64,000 nt of DNA from Gammaproteobacteria bacterium (GTDB lineage Bacteria > Pseudomonadota > Gammaproteobacteria > JACKNK01): NCBI GenBank assembly GCA_024234955.1, contig JACKNK010000002.1, forward strand, positions 124,001 through 188,000, in the 5' to 3' direction. Under the pieces are notes generated by a model. The model searched no databases, was not told the origin of the DNA, and worked only from the letters and a program-made list of their open reading frames with translations. Of this stretch, positions 43,482-52,754 are shown piece after piece. The position numbers and the translations under genes were made by a program. Positions within the stretch are counted from its first letter, which is position 1. Every line of letters begins with the position of its first letter.

Positions 43482-44402
43482 TTAATCTGCACTGCGCGTC
43501 GCCCGCGCCCGGTAGTGTGCGGTCGCATCCGCCAGACTGCCCTGCAGTCGGCTGATTGCCGCCGTCAGACGGAGCATTTCATTGCCGGAACGGGACGCTT
43601 CGAGTTCATCCATGTCCAGTTCGATCTCCTCGCCCTTGGACATTCGGTCCGCGATACCGGTGATCCAGGTCACCGGTTCCACGACTTCCCGGCGCAGATA
43701 GAACAGGGCAAACACCAGGGTGCCGAGGATCAGGGCGATCTGTATCGGACCGAACATCTCACCGGCGATGGTGAGCAGCGATTTGGCCGGTAGCGTCACG
43801 CTCATGATTCCGGACACATCGCCCTCGCGGAACCCGAAGCCATTGGTGTTGCCATAGCGTGCAATGACGCTCTCCGGGGCATCTTTCGGGTCCCCGTGAC
43901 AGGTGATGCAGCCGCGCTTGTGGGTGATCACCCGGGCATAGCGATATTCGTCGCCGTCGAGGACCCCGAACTCCGGGATCCCGCCAGAGCGGATGCGGTT
44001 GATCGCGTCGCGTTCGAATTCATCCGCCGCGTTCGCCGGGTTCATGGGGTTCTCGGCAACCATGCGGAACTTGGCCGGGCTGTCCGAGCGGCCCACGCTT
44101 TCGGAAAACTCCCTTACCGAAAGCGCCGGGTTCTTCGCATACAGCGTGACCGGATTCGCACTGCCTGCCGTGAAGTAATCCGCCTTGCTGAGAAAACTGT
44201 CCTCGCTGTTGCGGGTGAGGACCCCGCCAAAACTGCCGACCCAGGCGGAAAAGGCGTTCACGCTGTCCGCCATGGTGCGCGCTTCGCTGCGCAACTGATT
44301 CTCATAGACCTTGAGCATGACGCTGTAAAAGGCCCCGCCAAGCAGCAGCGAGACCGAGAACAGCAACCCGAATTTGAACACGATGGAGCGGTTGGTGAAC
44401 AC
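43482..44402 (-). CDS. Tll0287-like c-haem sensor protein with HAMP-like region
   Basis: A 306-residue bitopic membrane protein, GTG start. A first membrane segment near residues 10-30 is followed by a periplasmic DUF3365/Tll0287-like domain (30-215) with a c-type haem site C165-x2-C168-H169 (GCITCHGDP), then a second segment near 217-237 and a HAMP-like helix pair (RREVVEPVTWITGIADRMSKGEEIELD). No kinase, cyclase or methyl-accepting domain follows; it ends in a helical tail. It is probably a redox or gas sensor needing a separate output partner, which is not adjacent. Confidence 0.82.
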   Translation of the reverse strand: MFTNRSIVFKFGLLFSVSLLLGGAFYSVMLKVYENQLRSEARTMADSVNAFSAWVGSFGGVLTRNSEDSFLSKADYFTAGSANPVTLYAKNPALSVREFSESVGRSDSPAKFRMVAENPMNPANAADEFERDAINRIRSGGIPEFGVLDGDEYRYARVITHKRGCITCHGDPKDAPESVIARYGNTNGFGFREGDVSGIMSVTLPAKSLLTIAGEMFGPIQIALILGTLVFALFYLRREVVEPVTWITGIADRMSKGEEIELDMDELEASRSGNEMLRLTAAISRLQGSLADATAHYRARATRSAD

Positions 44403-44455
44403 GGTGAAACCCCCTGGGAAGCGTTGTCACGAAAGTCCGTGCTCCCTGATACGTC

Positions 44456-45772
44456 TCAAACCCCCGTTTCGGATTTTCGACCCCGCCATGCGTCCAGGAA
44501 ATGTTGCGCAAGCGCCTCATAAATGGGTTTCGGACATACCAGTCGGGATACCGCGCTGGCAATCAGCGCGGTCACCATCAGCGGCAGCAGGATGGTCTGC
44601 CCCTGGGTCATTTCCATGATGATGATCACCGCCGTCAGCGGGGTCTGCACTACGCCGGTGAAGTAACCCGCCATGCCCAGCAGGACCACGGCGCCACCGG
44701 CGGTCCAAGGCAGCCAGTCTGCCAATTGTCCGCCGACACCGGCCCCCACCGCCAACGATGGCGCGAAGATTCCGCCAGGGATGCCGCTCCAGTACGAGAA
44801 CAGGGTCGCGAGAAATTTCCACAACGCGAATGCGGCGCCGGTTTCGCCTTCGCCGGTCAACAAGGCGCGGGCTTCATCGTATCCCGTGCCGTAGGTCTCC
44901 CCACCGGAAAGCACGCCGACGATCGCCACCAGCAAGCCGAACCCCCCGGCCACCCACAGCGGATGCTTCGCGTACCAGGGCCGGATCAGGCGTGCGCCCC
45001 CCAGAAGGATCTGCGAAAACCCGCCGCCCAGCAGTCCGCCGACGACGCCGCAGACGAGCACGGTCGGGATGATGTCCAGCAACTCCACATGGACGCGAAT
45101 CTCGCCGAAGTAGACGTATTCACCCTGGAAGAAGATGGCGACCAGACCGGCGAGGATCACCGCAGTGAGCACATTGCCTGCGGTCTTGCTGTCGAAGGCG
45201 CGGCTCATCTCCTCGATCGCGAACACCACCCCGGCCAACGGCGTGTTGAAGGCCGCCGCGATACCCGCAGCGGAACCGGCGAGGATCAGTCCGTGTCCGA
45301 CGCGATGATCCGGCACCCGGGCAAAGCGACGGAACGAGTACATGATGGCCGCACCGACGTGTACGGACGGCCCTTCTCGGCCCACCGACGCACCGCAGGC
45401 CAGGGCGACCATGACCAGCAACACCTTGCCGACGGCGATGCGCGTTGAAAGCAACGCCTCACGAAAAGGTTCGCTGGGCACGCGCAAGGCGGCGAAAGCC
45501 TGCGGGATGCCGCTGCCCTGAGTGCCCGGGAAGAAACCGAGCAGCGCGGTGATCGCGACCAGACCCAGGGGCAGCGTCAGCAGCGGCAGATACGGATTGA
45601 TTTTGACGATATGGCGGAACAGATGGTCGGCATAGGTGCTGCCGAGGGTCAGCCCCGTCACCACCAGACCCGCCAGCAGCGCACCGCCGACGAACGCGAA
45701 GCGGATTCGCATCATCTTCCGGCGCGCCAGACGCTGACGCTGCGCTCGTTGGGACAGGGCGGGTTTGGACAC
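44456..45772 (-). CDS. ClC-family chloride channel/transporter
   Basis: A 438-residue ClC protein with the three anion-path motifs: GTQGSGIPQ near residue 85, GREGPSVH near 130 with the gating Glu present, and GGIFAPSLA near 333. The Glu gate suggests a gated channel or proton-coupled exchanger. There are no C-terminal CBS domains. GTG start at 45772. The neighbours give no hint to its role; acid or halide tolerance is plausible. Confidence 0.93.
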   Translation of the reverse strand: MSKPALSQRAQRQRLARRKMMRIRFAFVGGALLAGLVVTGLTLGSTYADHLFRHIVKINPYLPLLTLPLGLVAITALLGFFPGTQGSGIPQAFAALRVPSEPFREALLSTRIAVGKVLLVMVALACGASVGREGPSVHVGAAIMYSFRRFARVPDHRVGHGLILAGSAAGIAAAFNTPLAGVVFAIEEMSRAFDSKTAGNVLTAVILAGLVAIFFQGEYVYFGEIRVHVELLDIIPTVLVCGVVGGLLGGGFSQILLGGARLIRPWYAKHPLWVAGGFGLLVAIVGVLSGGETYGTGYDEARALLTGEGETGAAFALWKFLATLFSYWSGIPGGIFAPSLAVGAGVGGQLADWLPWTAGGAVVLLGMAGYFTGVVQTPLTAVIIIMEMTQGQTILLPLMVTALIASAVSRLVCPKPIYEALAQHFLDAWRGRKSETGV

Positions 45773-45871
45773 GGACTCACGCAGAAATCATTGATTGGCG
45801 ACAAGCATACCGTTCATCAGCGTTTCATGGTCCATGCGTATACTGAAGCAACCGGCAAAGAGGCTGAAATC

Positions 45872-46966
45872 ATGCGTAACCGCTTCCTGTTTCCCGTATT
45901 TCTCGTCCTGATCGCGGTTCTGGCGCCCGGGGTGTCGATGGCGGCGACGGACACGTCGGCGCCCGATCCTGCCGATCAGGAAGCGCCCGGAACGCCGGCG
46001 ACGGGGGGCGACCAGGTCGATGCGGAAAAGCGGCTCGCGGCGGAACGGCGAATCGGTGACCTCGAGGCGGAACTGGCGCGCGCCGAGGCATCGCGACGCG
46101 ACAATCTCGGCAAGATCGAGCAGCTCGATCAGCGTTTCGACAATCTGCGCAAACAGGCCGCTGCGCTGCAGACCCGGCTCGACGAGCGCGAGCGTGAATT
46201 GACCGCTGCACACGCAATGCAGGCAGAGCAGGCAGCCGGTCTCAAGGCCGCCAATGAGGCGATGGAGAAACTCGAGGCCAATGTCGCGGCCTCCGATACC
46301 GCGCTTGCGACGGCGCGATCCGATCTCGCCGTGCGCGATGCCAGCCTGCAGGAAGTGCAGGCCCTGTACGATGAAAACGCAACCCGCCTGCAGGCGATGG
46401 CGCGGCGTCTGGAAACCGCCGAGGACGACGCCGAGGTGTTGCGCGGTCGGTTGGAAAAAGGCCAGGCCCAGGCCCAGGCCCGGATCGCCGAGCTGGAAAC
46501 CGCGATGCGGGAGCTGCTGCGCAGCAGCCTGATCCGGATTCAGGATCTGCCCGATGAGCGTACCCGCATCCGTATGAGTGGCGACCGTGTGTTCCTTGGC
46601 GAGCAGCCGATGATCAGTCCGGAGGGGCTGTCGATGTTGAGCGAAGTCGTCAATCTGGTCCGTGCGGCTCCGCCGGGGCAGATTCGCGTCGAAGTGCACC
46701 AGGATCGGGATGGTGCGCCGCAAGGTCTGCGCCACGATCGTGATCTGACCCGTGCCCGGGCCGAGTCCGTGGTCGCGCAGCTGGGCCGACTGTCCGGACT
46801 GCCGGTGCAGCGCTTTACCGCCATCGGCGACGGGAGCGGACGCCCGATCGCGAGCAACTCGACACAATCCGGGCGCGCCCTGAATCGTCGCGTCGAGATA
46901 TACCTCCCGCCAGGTCCGGGTCTGATCGTGCCGGAGCCGCCGTTACGGATGCCGATGAACCGCTGA
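45872..46966 (+). CDS. Exported coiled-coil protein with OmpA-like domain
   Basis: A 364-residue protein starting at the ATG at 45872. Residues 1-25 are a signal peptide, residues 45-225 a long coiled coil rich in Ala, Glu and Arg, and the C-terminal 120 residues an OmpA-like peptidoglycan-binding domain (LTRARAESVVAQLGRL and RALNRRVEIYL match the conserved helices; SPEGLSMLSEVV the entry helix). It is likely a periplasmic tether of the envelope. Its 3' end converges with hemY, 4 bp apart. Confidence 0.83.
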   Translation: MRNRFLFPVFLVLIAVLAPGVSMAATDTSAPDPADQEAPGTPATGGDQVDAEKRLAAERRIGDLEAELARAEASRRDNLGKIEQLDQRFDNLRKQAAALQTRLDERERELTAAHAMQAEQAAGLKAANEAMEKLEANVAASDTALATARSDLAVRDASLQEVQALYDENATRLQAMARRLETAEDDAEVLRGRLEKGQAQAQARIAELETAMRELLRSSLIRIQDLPDERTRIRMSGDRVFLGEQPMISPEGLSMLSEVVNLVRAAPPGQIRVEVHQDRDGAPQGLRHDRDLTRARAESVVAQLGRLSGLPVQRFTAIGDGSGRPIASNSTQSGRALNRRVEIYLPPGPGLIVPEPPLRMPMNR

Positions 46967-46970
46967 GGGG

Positions 46971-48311
46971 TCAGGCATCGAGTTCCGCGACCACCCGTTC
47001 CGCAGCGAGGCGGCTGTTGCGGACACAGTCGTTGATGCCGATGCCGGCATAAGCGTTGGAGTTGAGATATAGCCCGGGATGCGGGTCTGCCAGTTTGCGG
47101 ATTTGTGCGACCTGGGCCAGATGACCGACGCGGTAGTTGGGAATCCCGCGTTCCCAGCGCTGTACGAAGCGGACATCGGGGGGGGTATCGATGCCCATCG
47201 TCGCGCGTAGGCCGCGCAGGCCGGTGGCGATCAGTTCTTCATCGGACTGCATCGCCAGTTCCGGCTGGCGTTGACCGCCGATCATGATGCGCACCATCTT
47301 CTTGCCATCCGGGGCGCGGTCCGCGAACACCGAACTATCCCAGAGCACGCCGAGGACCTCCTGTTTCGCGGCGGCGGTCGTCAGCAGGCCGAAACCGTGC
47401 AAGGGGTGCGGCAGCGCGTTCCAGCCGAAGCCGACCACTGAGATCGGGGTGTAGTCGATGCCCGCCAATGCGTTGGAGAGGGCGGGGTCAAGATCGGCCG
47501 TGATGTCGGCGGCGGCGTAGGCCGGGGTGGACAGCACGACACGATCCACCTCCAGGGTCCGGTCGTCGAAATGCAGGCGATAAGCGCCATCCTTGGCCTC
47601 GATGCGTTCGACGCCGGAACCGATGTGGAACTCGGCGGGCAGGGTGTTGCGCAGATGCTCGACGAAAGCGCCGACACCGCCCTTGAAACTCATCAACACC
47701 CCGCCCGGCCCGGCTTCCTTTTTCTTCTTCTTGATCATGCCCCGGAACAATCCGCCGTATTCGCGTTCCAGCGCCACCACCATTGGGAAGGCGGCGTTCA
47801 CGGACAGAATTTCCGGGGTGTTGCCGTAGATGCCGGCGGACATCGCGTTCAGGAACACATCCGTGAATGCCTTGCCGACGCGCCGTTCCCCGAAGCTTTG
47901 CAAGGTCTCGTCACGGTCGTCGGTCTTGGCGCGGATGAACGGCTCCATCGCCACGCGCAGCTTGCCGCGCAGCGTCAGCAGCTTGCTTTTCAGGAACAGG
48001 GGTGGGCTTTCCGGCAGACGTTGGAGTTCGCCGTCATGGAAGATGAAGCGGATGCGCGAATCGTCCGAGGAGCGCAGAAGCAGATCATCCGCACCCGCCG
48101 CGTGGACCAGATCCAGCGTGTCCGGCTTGTTGGACAGAAAGCCGTTGCTGCCGATCTCGAAACGGAAACCGTCGATCTCGCGGGTGTACATGGTGCCGCC
48201 AAGATGGGCTTCACGCTCGAAGATATGCAGGCGCACGTCAGGGCGTGCCCGGGCGATATAAAAGGCCGTGGTCAGGCCGCTGATGCCGCCGCCGATGATG
48301 GCAATGTTCAT
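46971..48311 (-). CDS. hemY: Protoporphyrinogen oxidase (HemY/PPOX type)
   Basis: FAD enzyme that oxidises protoporphyrinogen IX, or coproporphyrinogen III in the alternative route, for haem synthesis. The 446-residue protein has the N-terminal dinucleotide loop IAIIGGGISGLTTAFYI, followed by FEREAHLGGTMYTRE, and the C-terminal FAD motif GLYLNSNAYAGIGINDCV near 418. Whether it acts on the coproporphyrin or protoporphyrin intermediate cannot be settled here. The ATG at 48311 is natural. Confidence 0.92.
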   Translation of the reverse strand: MNIAIIGGGISGLTTAFYIARARPDVRLHIFEREAHLGGTMYTREIDGFRFEIGSNGFLSNKPDTLDLVHAAGADDLLLRSSDDSRIRFIFHDGELQRLPESPPLFLKSKLLTLRGKLRVAMEPFIRAKTDDRDETLQSFGERRVGKAFTDVFLNAMSAGIYGNTPEILSVNAAFPMVVALEREYGGLFRGMIKKKKKEAGPGGVLMSFKGGVGAFVEHLRNTLPAEFHIGSGVERIEAKDGAYRLHFDDRTLEVDRVVLSTPAYAAADITADLDPALSNALAGIDYTPISVVGFGWNALPHPLHGFGLLTTAAAKQEVLGVLWDSSVFADRAPDGKKMVRIMIGGQRQPELAMQSDEELIATGLRGLRATMGIDTPPDVRFVQRWERGIPNYRVGHLAQVAQIRKLADPHPGLYLNSNAYAGIGINDCVRNSRLAAERVVAELDA

Positions 48312-48368
48312 TTCAGTGCAAGGTTCCCCGAGGTGAAGTGCGCAGCTTATCGCCTCAAGTTAATGGAC

Positions 48369-48962
48369 TCATCCCGCGACGACGATTGCGTGCAGGCGAC
48401 GCGGGCCATGCGCGCCGAGTTGCAGGGTCTGTTCGATGTCGGCGGTCCGGGATGGACCGGTGATCAGATTCAGGGCGCGGGGCATCGTTTCGATCATCAC
48501 CCAGGCGTCTTCGAGGTGGGCGACAACCTGGTTGGTCCGAATGATCACGACATGGGTTTCCGGCAGGAAGTTCAGCGTGGTCGGGTGTGTCGGCCCGGAT
48601 GCCATCAGCACGCTGCCAGTCTCGGCGACTGCCGCGATGCAGCCGGTCACCGATACCTCGGCGCCGGGGTGCGTGGCGTCCGGTTGGATCGGGGCGCTAT
48701 GCAGCGCCGGGAACAAATCGGCAATGCCTGGCGCGACCGCGATCCCGACGTCCGTCTGATTGGTCGATGCCAGGTAGTTGGCCAGCGCGTCCGGCAGCCC
48801 GGCTTCGTCGGCGACATGGTCGAGTGTTGCGGCGGTGGCTTGCGCGTTGTGCTCGAACAGGGCGATCAGATCGTCGTCAAGGCGCGGACGGGTGTGCGTC
48901 ATCGCGACCGGTTCCGCGACCGCCTCGTACAGCGTCGCGAAGATGCGTTCCCGGCTGCTCAT
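48369..48962 (-). CDS. lutC: LUD-domain protein LutC
   Basis: Third component of the LutABC iron-sulfur lactate oxidation complex. The 197-residue LUD-domain protein starts at the ATG at 48962. Recognisable stretches are GCIAAVAETGSVLMASG near residue 107 and THVVIIRTNQVVAHLEDAW near 137. It is last of the lut genes on this strand, separated from lutB by a REP-like inverted repeat. Confidence 0.88.
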   Translation of the reverse strand: MSSRERIFATLYEAVAEPVAMTHTRPRLDDDLIALFEHNAQATAATLDHVADEAGLPDALANYLASTNQTDVGIAVAPGIADLFPALHSAPIQPDATHPGAEVSVTGCIAAVAETGSVLMASGPTHPTTLNFLPETHVVIIRTNQVVAHLEDAWVMIETMPRALNLITGPSRTADIEQTLQLGAHGPRRLHAIVVAG

Positions 48963-48975
48963 GAGCACGCCTCGG

Positions 48976-49046
48976 TAGGAGCGGCTTCAGCCGCGATCGG
49001 GGTGCATCGTCCGCTTGAGCGCAGATCGCGGCTGAAGCCGCTCCTG
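48976..49046. repeat. REP-like inverted repeat pair between lutC and lutB
   Basis: The 22-base arms at 48977-48998 (start AGGAGCGGCTTCAGCC) and 49024-49045 (start GATCGCGGCTGAAGCC) are perfect reverse complements around a 25-base spacer. Each arm has its own hairpin, GCGGCT-TC-AGCCGC. This is the general form of extragenic palindromic elements of pseudomonads and relatives. A second related pair lies at 56742-56811. Confidence 0.92.
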
Positions 49047-49077
49047 CGAGGATGGAGGCACACTGGGGATGGGTGAA

Positions 49078-50502
49078 TCATCGCGCCCCCCGTAACTTTT
49101 CGCGCATCAGATCGCGCAGCGTTCGCCCCTGCGGCGTCGGCAGATCGCGCCCCCGGAACCACGCGGACCAGACCGGCAGTCTGCGCAAGGCGCTGCCGGG
49201 ACGGGCCAGCCGGTGCAGCCAGCGTGCCTTCGCGCGCAGTGCCCAGCCGTACAGCGCGGGCCGCTTCGCCCACCATGTCCATTGCTGGAACACCCAGCGT
49301 TCTGCAAACGTATTCACATGCGATTCATGTTCGCGCACCCGCATCGCGCGGATCAGGTCGGGCAGCGGAATGCCGACCGGGCAGACCTGCGCGCAGTGGC
49401 CGTTCAGGGTGCAGGCATGAGCGAGATCAGGCGCGCGCTCGGGGCCGAGCAGCCAAGGGGTGAGCACCTGGCCCATCGGGCCGGGATAGACCCAGCCGTA
49501 GGCGTGTCCGCCGATCGCGCCATAGACCGGGCAGTGGTTCATGCAGGCGCCGCAGCGGATGCAGCGCAGCATGTCGCGCAACTCGCTGGCAAGCATCGCG
49601 CTGCGACCGTTGTCCACGAGTACGACATGGAATTCCTCAGGCCCGGTCTCATCGGTCGCGCGCCTCGCGCCGGTGAACACGCTGGTGTAGGTGGTCAGCG
49701 GCTGACCGGTCGCGGAACGTGCCAGCACGCGCAGCAAGGTGGTCGCTTCGGTCATCGTCGGTACGACCTTTTCGATCCCGGCGATCACGATGTGGGTCTT
49801 GGGCAGGGTGGCGGACAAGTCCCCGTTGCCCTCATTGGTGACCAGAACCACCGAGCCGCTGTCCGCCACCAGGAAGTTGCCGCCGGTGATGCCGAGATCG
49901 GCGGACAGGAAGGTCTCACGCAATACCCGTCGGGCTTCATCGACCAGCTCGGGGATGCCGCTCAGCGCGGCCAGTCGTTCATCGCGGCGATGGTGTTGCG
50001 CAAACAGCTCGGCGACCTGCTCGCGGGTCTTGTGGACCGCCGGCGCGACGATGTGGCTGGGCGGTTCCTGCGCGAGCTGGATGATGTATTCCCCCAGATC
50101 GGTTTCCACCACATTGATACCGGCGGCTTCCAGCGCCGGGTTGATGCCGATTTCCTCGCCGACCATCGTTTTGCCTTTCGCAACGCGGCAAGCTTCTCGC
50201 TGTTGCGCGATCCCGACCACGATGCGGCGGGCCTCGGCGGCGTCAGTGGCCCAATGCACCTGGCCACCGGCGGCGAGCACCCCGGCTTCGAACTGTTCGA
50301 GCAGGTCCGGAAGGCGATTCAGGGCATCGACGCGGATCGCGCTGGCTTCGGCCCGCAGCACCTCGAACTCGGGTAACGCGGCAACCGCCTTGGCGCGCTT
50401 GTTGACGAAGCCGCTGCGGGCGCGGACCAGGGCCTGTTGCAAGGTCCTGTCATTGAGCGCGGCGTCGGCCTGGCTGCGGAATTCCCGGGGCGAGAATTTC
50501 AT
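49078..50502 (-). CDS. lutB: Lactate utilization iron-sulfur protein LutB
   Basis: A 474-residue protein of the LutABC complex, which oxidises L-lactate to pyruvate. A LUD domain covers residues 60-300 (VAKGKTMVGEEIGINPALE; DSGSVVLVTNEGNGDLS), followed by two [4Fe-4S] motifs, CIRCGACMNHCPVY near 302 and CTLNGHCAQVCPVG near 360. The start is the ATG at 50502, which overlaps the lutA stop. The long upstream frame extension is antisense shadow of lutA. Confidence 0.95.
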   Translation of the reverse strand: MKFSPREFRSQADAALNDRTLQQALVRARSGFVNKRAKAVAALPEFEVLRAEASAIRVDALNRLPDLLEQFEAGVLAAGGQVHWATDAAEARRIVVGIAQQREACRVAKGKTMVGEEIGINPALEAAGINVVETDLGEYIIQLAQEPPSHIVAPAVHKTREQVAELFAQHHRRDERLAALSGIPELVDEARRVLRETFLSADLGITGGNFLVADSGSVVLVTNEGNGDLSATLPKTHIVIAGIEKVVPTMTEATTLLRVLARSATGQPLTTYTSVFTGARRATDETGPEEFHVVLVDNGRSAMLASELRDMLRCIRCGACMNHCPVYGAIGGHAYGWVYPGPMGQVLTPWLLGPERAPDLAHACTLNGHCAQVCPVGIPLPDLIRAMRVREHESHVNTFAERWVFQQWTWWAKRPALYGWALRAKARWLHRLARPGSALRRLPVWSAWFRGRDLPTPQGRTLRDLMREKLRGAR

Positions 50503-51278
50503 GGTTCCGCCTTCGCTTGCCCGTTGATCGGCGGCAGATCGGTGTTGCCCGTCAGCACCTCGGCGACGTGATAGACCCGAATCGGGTCGCCCTGCCGGGA
50601 GGCATAGCCGGCGAGATGCATCAGGCAGCCGAGATCGCCGCCGATCAGTATTGCGGCATCGGTGGCGCGGGCGCTGTCGAGCTTGTCGGCGGCGAGGCGG
50701 GTGGAAATGGCCGGGAACTTGACGCTGAAGGCGCCGCCGAAACCGCAACAGGTTTCGGCGTGTTCCATTTCCAGGAGTTCCAGCCCCTGAACGGTGCCGA
50801 GTAATTTGCGCGCCTGGGACTGGATACCCAGCTCGCGCAGGCCGGAACAGGAATCGTGATAGCCCGCCCGCGCCGGGAATGTGGCTTCGACCCGTTCCAG
50901 TTTCATGACGTCCACCAGGAAGCTGACCAGCTCGAAGCTTCGCCGGGCGAGGTCCCGGGCACGCGCCTGCCAGGGGTCATCGTCGTCGAACAGCTGCGGG
51001 TAATGCACCCGGATCATGCCTCCGCAGGAGCCGGACGGGATCACCACATAGTCGTAACCGGCGAGCAGTTCGATGTGCCGTATGGCAAGTTCGCGGGCGT
51101 GTTTCAGATCACCGCCGTTGAACATCGGTTGGCCGCAGCAGGTCTGGGACTCCGGGAACGCCACCCGGCACCCGGCTTGCTGCAGGAGCCGGATTGCCGA
51201 CAGCCCAACGCTGGGCCGGAACAGATCGACCAGGCAGGTGCCGAACAGCGCGACCAGCGGTGCCTGAGGATCAGCCAT
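50499..51278 (-). CDS. lutA: Lactate utilization protein LutA (CCG domains)
   Basis: A 259-residue cysteine-rich protein with two CCG domains: SQTCCGQPMFNGG near residue 45 and AETCCGFGGAFSVKF near 188, each preceded by a single Cys partner (GTCLVD near 15; HDSCSGL near 142). These ligate an iron-sulfur centre as in heterodisulfide reductase HdrB and glycolate oxidase GlcF. It is the first gene of lutABC here. Confidence 0.93.
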   Translation of the reverse strand: MADPQAPLVALFGTCLVDLFRPSVGLSAIRLLQQAGCRVAFPESQTCCGQPMFNGGDLKHARELAIRHIELLAGYDYVVIPSGSCGGMIRVHYPQLFDDDDPWQARARDLARRSFELVSFLVDVMKLERVEATFPARAGYHDSCSGLRELGIQSQARKLLGTVQGLELLEMEHAETCCGFGGAFSVKFPAISTRLAADKLDSARATDAAILIGGDLGCLMHLAGYASRQGDPIRVYHVAEVLTGNTDLPPINGQAKAEP

Positions 51279-51295
51279 GCCGATGCGCCAGGTAG

Positions 51296-51319
51296 GGCGG
51301 AACCCGCCGGGTTTCCGCC
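51296..51319. repeat. Short inverted repeat upstream of lutA
   Basis: GGCGGAACCC (51296-51305) faces GGGTTTCCGCC (51309-51319) with one bulged base and a 3-base loop. It lies within the 138-bp gap between lutA and tesA, close to the lutA start, and may be an operator or a REP-type element. Confidence 0.6.
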
Positions 51320-51416
51320 GTTCTGTTGAGGCCAGATGGCGGTACGCATGCGTGCGCAGTCATGTTCGCCGGGTCCGCTGGCACTGCCCGATCCATCGAT
51401 TCGCGGTGTGGGTCAT

Positions 51417-52031
51417 TCATGGTGAGCGCAACAGGGCTTCGATGGCGTCGCCGATGCGATCGCGCAGGATGGGTTCGGCGGCGGCGGTGGGATGCAATCG
51501 GTCGGCCTGAAGCAGGCGGTCGTCGGTGGCGATGTCCGCGAGCATGAACGGCACCAGCGGCAGCTGGTGGTCGCGGGCGAGCTCGATGAATACTGCTTGA
51601 AAGGCATCGCTGTAAGGTTCGCCGTAGTTGGGTGGCAAACGGTTGCCGATCAACAGAACCCGCGCGCCGGCGTCGCGGCTCTGCTCGATCATGCCGTCGA
51701 TCTGTGCGCGCATCACATCCATCGGCGTGCCGCGCAGACCGTCGTTGCTGCCCAGCGCGATCACCACCACGGCGGGGCGATGTTCAGCGAGCAGCTTGGG
51801 CAGGCGGGTCAGGCCGCCGCGAGTGGTTTCCCCGCTGATACTGGCGTTGATCAGGCGATGCGGGAACCCATCCGCGTTCAGGCGGGTCTGCAACAGGGCA
51901 ACCCAGCCGTCCGACTGTGCGATACCGTAAGCGGCACTGAGGCTGTCCCCGAGAATCAGTATCTTCGGTGTCTCCGCATTGGCCGCGCCAAGCAGCAGGC
52001 CGAGTACCAAGCCAATCCAGCCGCGAAACAT
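51417..52031 (-). CDS. tesA: Multifunctional acyl-CoA thioesterase I/GDSL esterase
   Basis: Periplasmic SGNH hydrolase (TesA/ApeA type), 204 residues, ATG at 52031. A signal peptide ends near ANA-22. Block I is ILGDSLSAAYG with the nucleophile Ser, block II SISGETTRGG, block III LGSNDGLRG and block V DRLHPTAA with the Asp-His pair. It is divergent from the YbbA-like ATPase gene by about 12 bp, as in many gammaproteobacteria. Confidence 0.94.
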   Translation of the reverse strand: MFRGWIGLVLGLLLGAANAETPKILILGDSLSAAYGIAQSDGWVALLQTRLNADGFPHRLINASISGETTRGGLTRLPKLLAEHRPAVVVIALGSNDGLRGTPMDVMRAQIDGMIEQSRDAGARVLLIGNRLPPNYGEPYSDAFQAVFIELARDHQLPLVPFMLADIATDDRLLQADRLHPTAAAEPILRDRIGDAIEALLRSP

Positions 52032-52043
52032 GGAACCCCCGTT

Positions 52044-52754
52044 TTGAATCAGACCCATCAATCCCAGGACCGCATTCTCGAAGCCGTCGCCGTCGAGCAC
52101 GGTTTTACCGTGCCGCAAGGCGACTTGAGCATCTTGCGCGACATCCACCTGAGTGTGAAGGTGGGTGAATCGCTGGCGGTGCTCGGGCCGTCGGGATCGG
52201 GCAAATCCACCCTCCTCGGGTTGCTCGCCGGGCTGGATCGTCCCCGCAGCGGTCGAATTGCCCTGTTTGGAACCCGCATCGATACCCTGGACGAGGATGG
52301 TCGCGCCGCGTTACGCGCCGGTGACGGAACCCATCGCGGTGTCGGCTTCGTGTTTCAGTCTTTTCAGCTTCTGCCGGCACTGACCGCGCTGGAAAACGTG
52401 CGCCTGCCTCTGGAACTGGCCGCTAACCCGGAGGCCGGGTCTCGGGCACAGGAATGGCTGGAACGGGTCGGTTTGCGCGAGCGCATGGCGCACTTTCCCC
52501 GACAACTTTCCGGTGGCGAACAGCAACGGGTCGCGCTGGCGCGGGCCTTTGCCGGCAATCCCGCCTTGTTGTTCGCGGATGAACCGACCGGAAATCTGGA
52601 TCGGCGAACCGGCGCGCACGTCGCCGAACTGATGTTCGCCTTGCAGCGTGAGCAGGGCGCGACCCTGATCCTGGTGACGCACGATGAACAGCTCGCCGGG
52701 CAATGCGATCGCCGCGTCCATATCGACGGCGGCGAATTGCGGGAAACGCCGTGA
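52044..52754 (+). CDS. ybbA: YbbA-like ABC transporter ATP-binding protein
   Basis: ATPase of a LolD-like MacB-family system, paired with the FtsX-like permease downstream. Walker A GPSGSGKSTLL, signature LSGGEQQRVALARA and Walker B LLFADEPTGNLD are intact. The best start is a TTG at 52044, giving 236 residues (NQTHQSQDRILEAVAV at the N-terminus), because the frame upstream is antisense to tesA. Its stop overlaps the GTG start of the permease gene. Confidence 0.88.
   Translation: MNQTHQSQDRILEAVAVEHGFTVPQGDLSILRDIHLSVKVGESLAVLGPSGSGKSTLLGLLAGLDRPRSGRIALFGTRIDTLDEDGRAALRAGDGTHRGVGFVFQSFQLLPALTALENVRLPLELAANPEAGSRAQEWLERVGLRERMAHFPRQLSGGEQQRVALARAFAGNPALLFADEPTGNLDRRTGAHVAELMFALQREQGATLILVTHDEQLAGQCDRRVHIDGGELRETP

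Noticed and set aside
49213..50376. 387-codon plus-strand frame opposite lutB
   Set aside because: Antisense of a convincing LutB with two iron-sulfur motifs; no recognisable motif of its own.
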